A DNA stretch of 7,189 nt. Origin: Sediminibacterium sp. Its GTDB lineage: Bacteria; Bacteroidota; Bacteroidia; Chitinophagales; Chitinophagaceae. Position 1 is the first letter of the stretch, and each line of letters begins with the position of its first letter. The DNA lies in assembly GCA_028288645.1 (NCBI GenBank), contig JAQBNJ010000251.1:1-7189 (forward strand). The letters run 5' to 3'. Made by a program: the position numbers and the translations under genes. The notes beneath the pieces were generated by a model. That model saw nothing but the letters and a program-made list of their open reading frames with translations. It was not told the origin of the DNA and searched no databases. Shown in pieces: positions 5,732 to 7,189 of this stretch.

Positions 5732-5953
5732 ATGACATTAAAAACCAAATTGATTGCCGCTTTGAAGACATGGATAGTGATCTATCCATCCCTCCTACTC
5801 TTTCAATACCTCTTTGCCAATCCATTATCTGCATTGCCGTTGTACCAGCGCACATTCTTATTGACCATTGCACTTGTTCCATGGATCATATTCGTATGTA
5901 TGCCCTTTATCAATTTTCTAATTGCTAAACTTACCAGCCGTGAAAAACTTTGA
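5732..5953 (+). CDS. Small two-helix membrane protein
   Basis: This 73-residue protein starts at the ATG at 5732, four bases after the dehydrogenase stop. An upstream in-frame ATG at 5693 lies inside the dehydrogenase gene and would add a hydrophilic segment of 13 residues that is not needed. There are two predicted helices, about 10-27 (ALKTWIVIYPSLLLFQYLF) and 42-65 (FLLTIALVPWIIFVCMPFINFLIA), joined by a short loop ANPLSALPLYQRT, with basic residues at both ends, suggesting that both termini are cytoplasmic. I recognise no named family. The close packing with two predicted redox proteins suggests a role as a membrane partner or anchor, or in quinone access, but that is inference. The next gene begins before its stop codon. 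Confidence 0.8.
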   Translation: MTLKTKLIAALKTWIVIYPSLLLFQYLFANPLSALPLYQRTFLLTIALVPWIIFVCMPFINFLIAKLTSREKL

Positions 5954-6842
5954 TGTGATCATCATTGGAGGCAGTTACGCAGGCCTCTCAGCGGCGATGG
6001 CACTCGGACGTGCTTTAAGAAACGTGTTGGTTATTGACAGCAAAAATCCCTGCAACAAACAGACACCTTACGCACACAATTTTTTAACGCAGGATGGAAG
6101 GCCGCCGGCTGAATTACGTGCATTGGCAAAAGAACAGGTGGCCCGGTATGACACGATTCAGTTTTTTGATGGCACCGCAACAACGGCCGGCAAAACAGAA
6201 ACAGGTTTTGAAATTCGAGTTGCGTCCGGTGAAACCTTTCGTGCAAATAAACTGGTATTCGCAACAGGTATCAGGGACCTTCATCCAAACATAGAAGGAT
6301 TCGCGGAATGCTGGGGTATCTCCGTTTTGCATTGCCCTTACTGTCATGGTTACGAAATAGCCAATGAGCCGACAGGCGTCCTCGGAAACGGCGATGACGG
6401 TTTTGAATACAGTATGCTGATCTCCAACTGGACAAATGACCTGACCTTGTTTACAAACGGTCCATCGACACTGACCTTTTCCCAGGCCTCGCAGCTTTGC
6501 AAACACTCCATAAAAATTGTTGAAACTTGCCTTGACAAACTGGAGCACACCAACGGGCACCTTTCCAATATTATGATGAAGGACGGCTACCTGCATTCAC
6601 AGACTGCTCTGTACGCACGGATTCCCTTTGAACAGCATTGCCAGCTACCCGCAACACTCGGCTGCGAATTAACCGGCGAAAGCTACATTAAAACAGATGC
6701 AATGTACAAAACGACGATTGCAGGGATTTATGCCTGTGGGGACAGTGTTTCATGCATCCGCACGATAGCAAACGCAGTGGCAATGGGAACCATCACGGGC
6801 ATGATGCTGAATAAGGAAATGATTATGGAAACTTTGTCGTAG
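5940..6842 (+). CDS. Thioredoxin-reductase-like FAD-dependent oxidoreductase with CPYC redox pair
   Basis: This 300-residue flavoprotein is read from GTG at 5940, giving the normal N-terminus MKNFDVIIIGGSYAGLSAAMALGR. A TTG at 5922 would add six residues before the FAD-binding strand and is less likely. Residues 4-20 bind the FAD ADP moiety. LVFATGI (105-111) is the second dinucleotide motif, HCPYCHGYE carries the redox pair Cys132/Cys135 at the same place as in TrxB, and GIYACGD (262-268) closes the flavin site. The middle domain has GNGDDG (149-154) and LTLFTNG (168-174), not the GGGxxA plus HRRxxxR of NADPH-dependent TrxB. This resembles the dithiol oxidase branch (GliT, HlmI and DepH type) or an uncharacterised reductase. 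The start overlaps the upstream gene by 14 bp, suggesting translational coupling. FAD binding is near certain; the substrate is unknown. Confidence 0.9.
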   Translation: MKNFDVIIIGGSYAGLSAAMALGRALRNVLVIDSKNPCNKQTPYAHNFLTQDGRPPAELRALAKEQVARYDTIQFFDGTATTAGKTETGFEIRVASGETFRANKLVFATGIRDLHPNIEGFAECWGISVLHCPYCHGYEIANEPTGVLGNGDDGFEYSMLISNWTNDLTLFTNGPSTLTFSQASQLCKHSIKIVETCLDKLEHTNGHLSNIMMKDGYLHSQTALYARIPFEQHCQLPATLGCELTGESYIKTDAMYKTTIAGIYACGDSVSCIRTIANAVAMGTITGMMLNKEMIMETLS

Positions 6843-6955
6843 GTTAAAGCTGGTTCGGGGCATTTGGCAGACATATCAGCCCGTTTGGACTATCATTTCT
6901 TTTAAACCCACCAACAGCGGGCATCTTTGCTCCTTTCGCGGCTGGAATTTACCAC

Positions 6956-7189
6956 ATGAAAAAGTCAGTTGTTGTTTTATTACACCTTGGATTTTGGGCC
7001 TGTTACTTCATTTTGGTTTTTATCATACTGTCTGTTTATTACCGCAGCAGTAACCAGGCAGTCGACCAGGCGCCAAGAATCATCAATGCTTTGAAGAGCC
7101 TTTTCTTCTTTGCATTTATTCCGTCTATCATTTCATATTTTCTAAACTATTTTATATTGTTTCCCCGGTACCTGCAGCAAAAAAAATAC
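6956..7189 (+). CDS. N-terminus of a membrane protein, probably a LytS-type sensor histidine kinase (cut by window edge)
   Basis: The frame is open from an ATG at 6956 to the window end, showing 78 residues. There are two hydrophobic segments, about 5-27 (VVVLLHLGFWACYFILVFIIL) and 48-68 (SLFFFAFIPSIISYFLNYFIL), followed by FPRYLQQKKY. The HLGFWxxY opening and the closing YFxxYxLxPxxL-like pattern resemble the membrane domain of Bacteroidota LytS/His_kinase (PF06580) sensor kinases, which usually continue with two more helices and a kinase domain and are often followed by a LytTR response regulator. None of these diagnostic parts is visible, so this is a family guess from the N-terminus only. 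The 113-bp gap before it shows no clear promoter or terminator. Confidence 0.55.
   Translation, partial: MKKSVVVLLHLGFWACYFILVFIILSVYYRSSNQAVDQAPRIINALKSLFFFAFIPSIISYFLNYFILFPRYLQQKKY

Noticed and set aside
5922..5939. TTG start for the flavoprotein
   Set aside because: It would add LLNLPA before the FAD-binding strand and increase the overlap with the upstream gene to 32 bp; GTG at 5940 gives the usual N-terminus of the family.
6114..6596. 160-residue minus-strand open frame
   Set aside because: It is wholly inside the flavoprotein gene, whose redox motif and FAD motifs are in the plus frame.
6917..6947. Possible terminator hairpin before the kinase gene
   Set aside because: The arms CCAACAGCG-like and CGCGGCTGG-like have two mismatches, a loop of about 13 bases and no T-tract, so it does not qualify as an intrinsic terminator.

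Overview
The window reads as an accessory chromosomal region of a Bacteroidota bacterium, perhaps Chitinophagaceae or a relative; the rank below phylum is a guess. Start codons lack Shine-Dalgarno sequences, putative promoters carry the Bacteroidota -7 box TAnnTTTG, and the protein types (DUF2147, small outer-membrane barrel-like proteins, a LytS-type kinase start, many short signal peptides) fit that phylum. No tRNA, rRNA, CRISPR array, transposase or phage gene was seen.

Layout. On the minus strand, positions 1-3632 hold five genes that together look like an envelope-directed set. In transcription order they are a putative esterase lipoprotein, a small barrel-like secreted protein, a membrane-anchored DJ-1/PfpI-type protein, a secreted DUF2147 protein, and a secreted protein cut by the window edge. 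On the plus strand, 3864-5072 holds a four-helix membrane protein 12 bp upstream of an AraC-family regulator. Next comes a tight three-gene unit at 5134-6842: a short-chain dehydrogenase-like protein, a 73-residue two-helix membrane protein and a thioredoxin-reductase-like flavoprotein. After a 113-bp gap, a probable LytS-type sensor kinase begins and runs off the end.

The main observation is regulatory. A 35-bp element occurs twice, with 31 of 35 bases identical, once upstream of the DJ-1-like gene and once upstream of the esterase gene. Read on the minus strand, each copy has two TGTCC boxes exactly 21 bp apart, followed exactly 22 bp later by a TAnnTTTG-like -7 box. A degenerate version (AGTCC and TGTCC, also 21 bp apart) precedes a perfect TAnnTTTG box in front of the dehydrogenase unit. 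Tandem half-sites two helical turns apart are typical of AraC-family operators, and an AraC-family gene sits between the units. The inference is a local regulon in which this regulator controls both the envelope genes and the redox genes, possibly in response to a reactive or xenobiotic compound. The inducer cannot be read from the sequence.

Two of the predicted enzymes depart from their families. The dehydrogenase has Ala and Asn where the catalytic Tyr and Lys of YxxxK should be. The flavoprotein keeps a CPYC redox pair but lacks the usual NADPH phosphate-binding motif of thioredoxin reductase, which suggests a dithiol oxidase or an unusual reductase.
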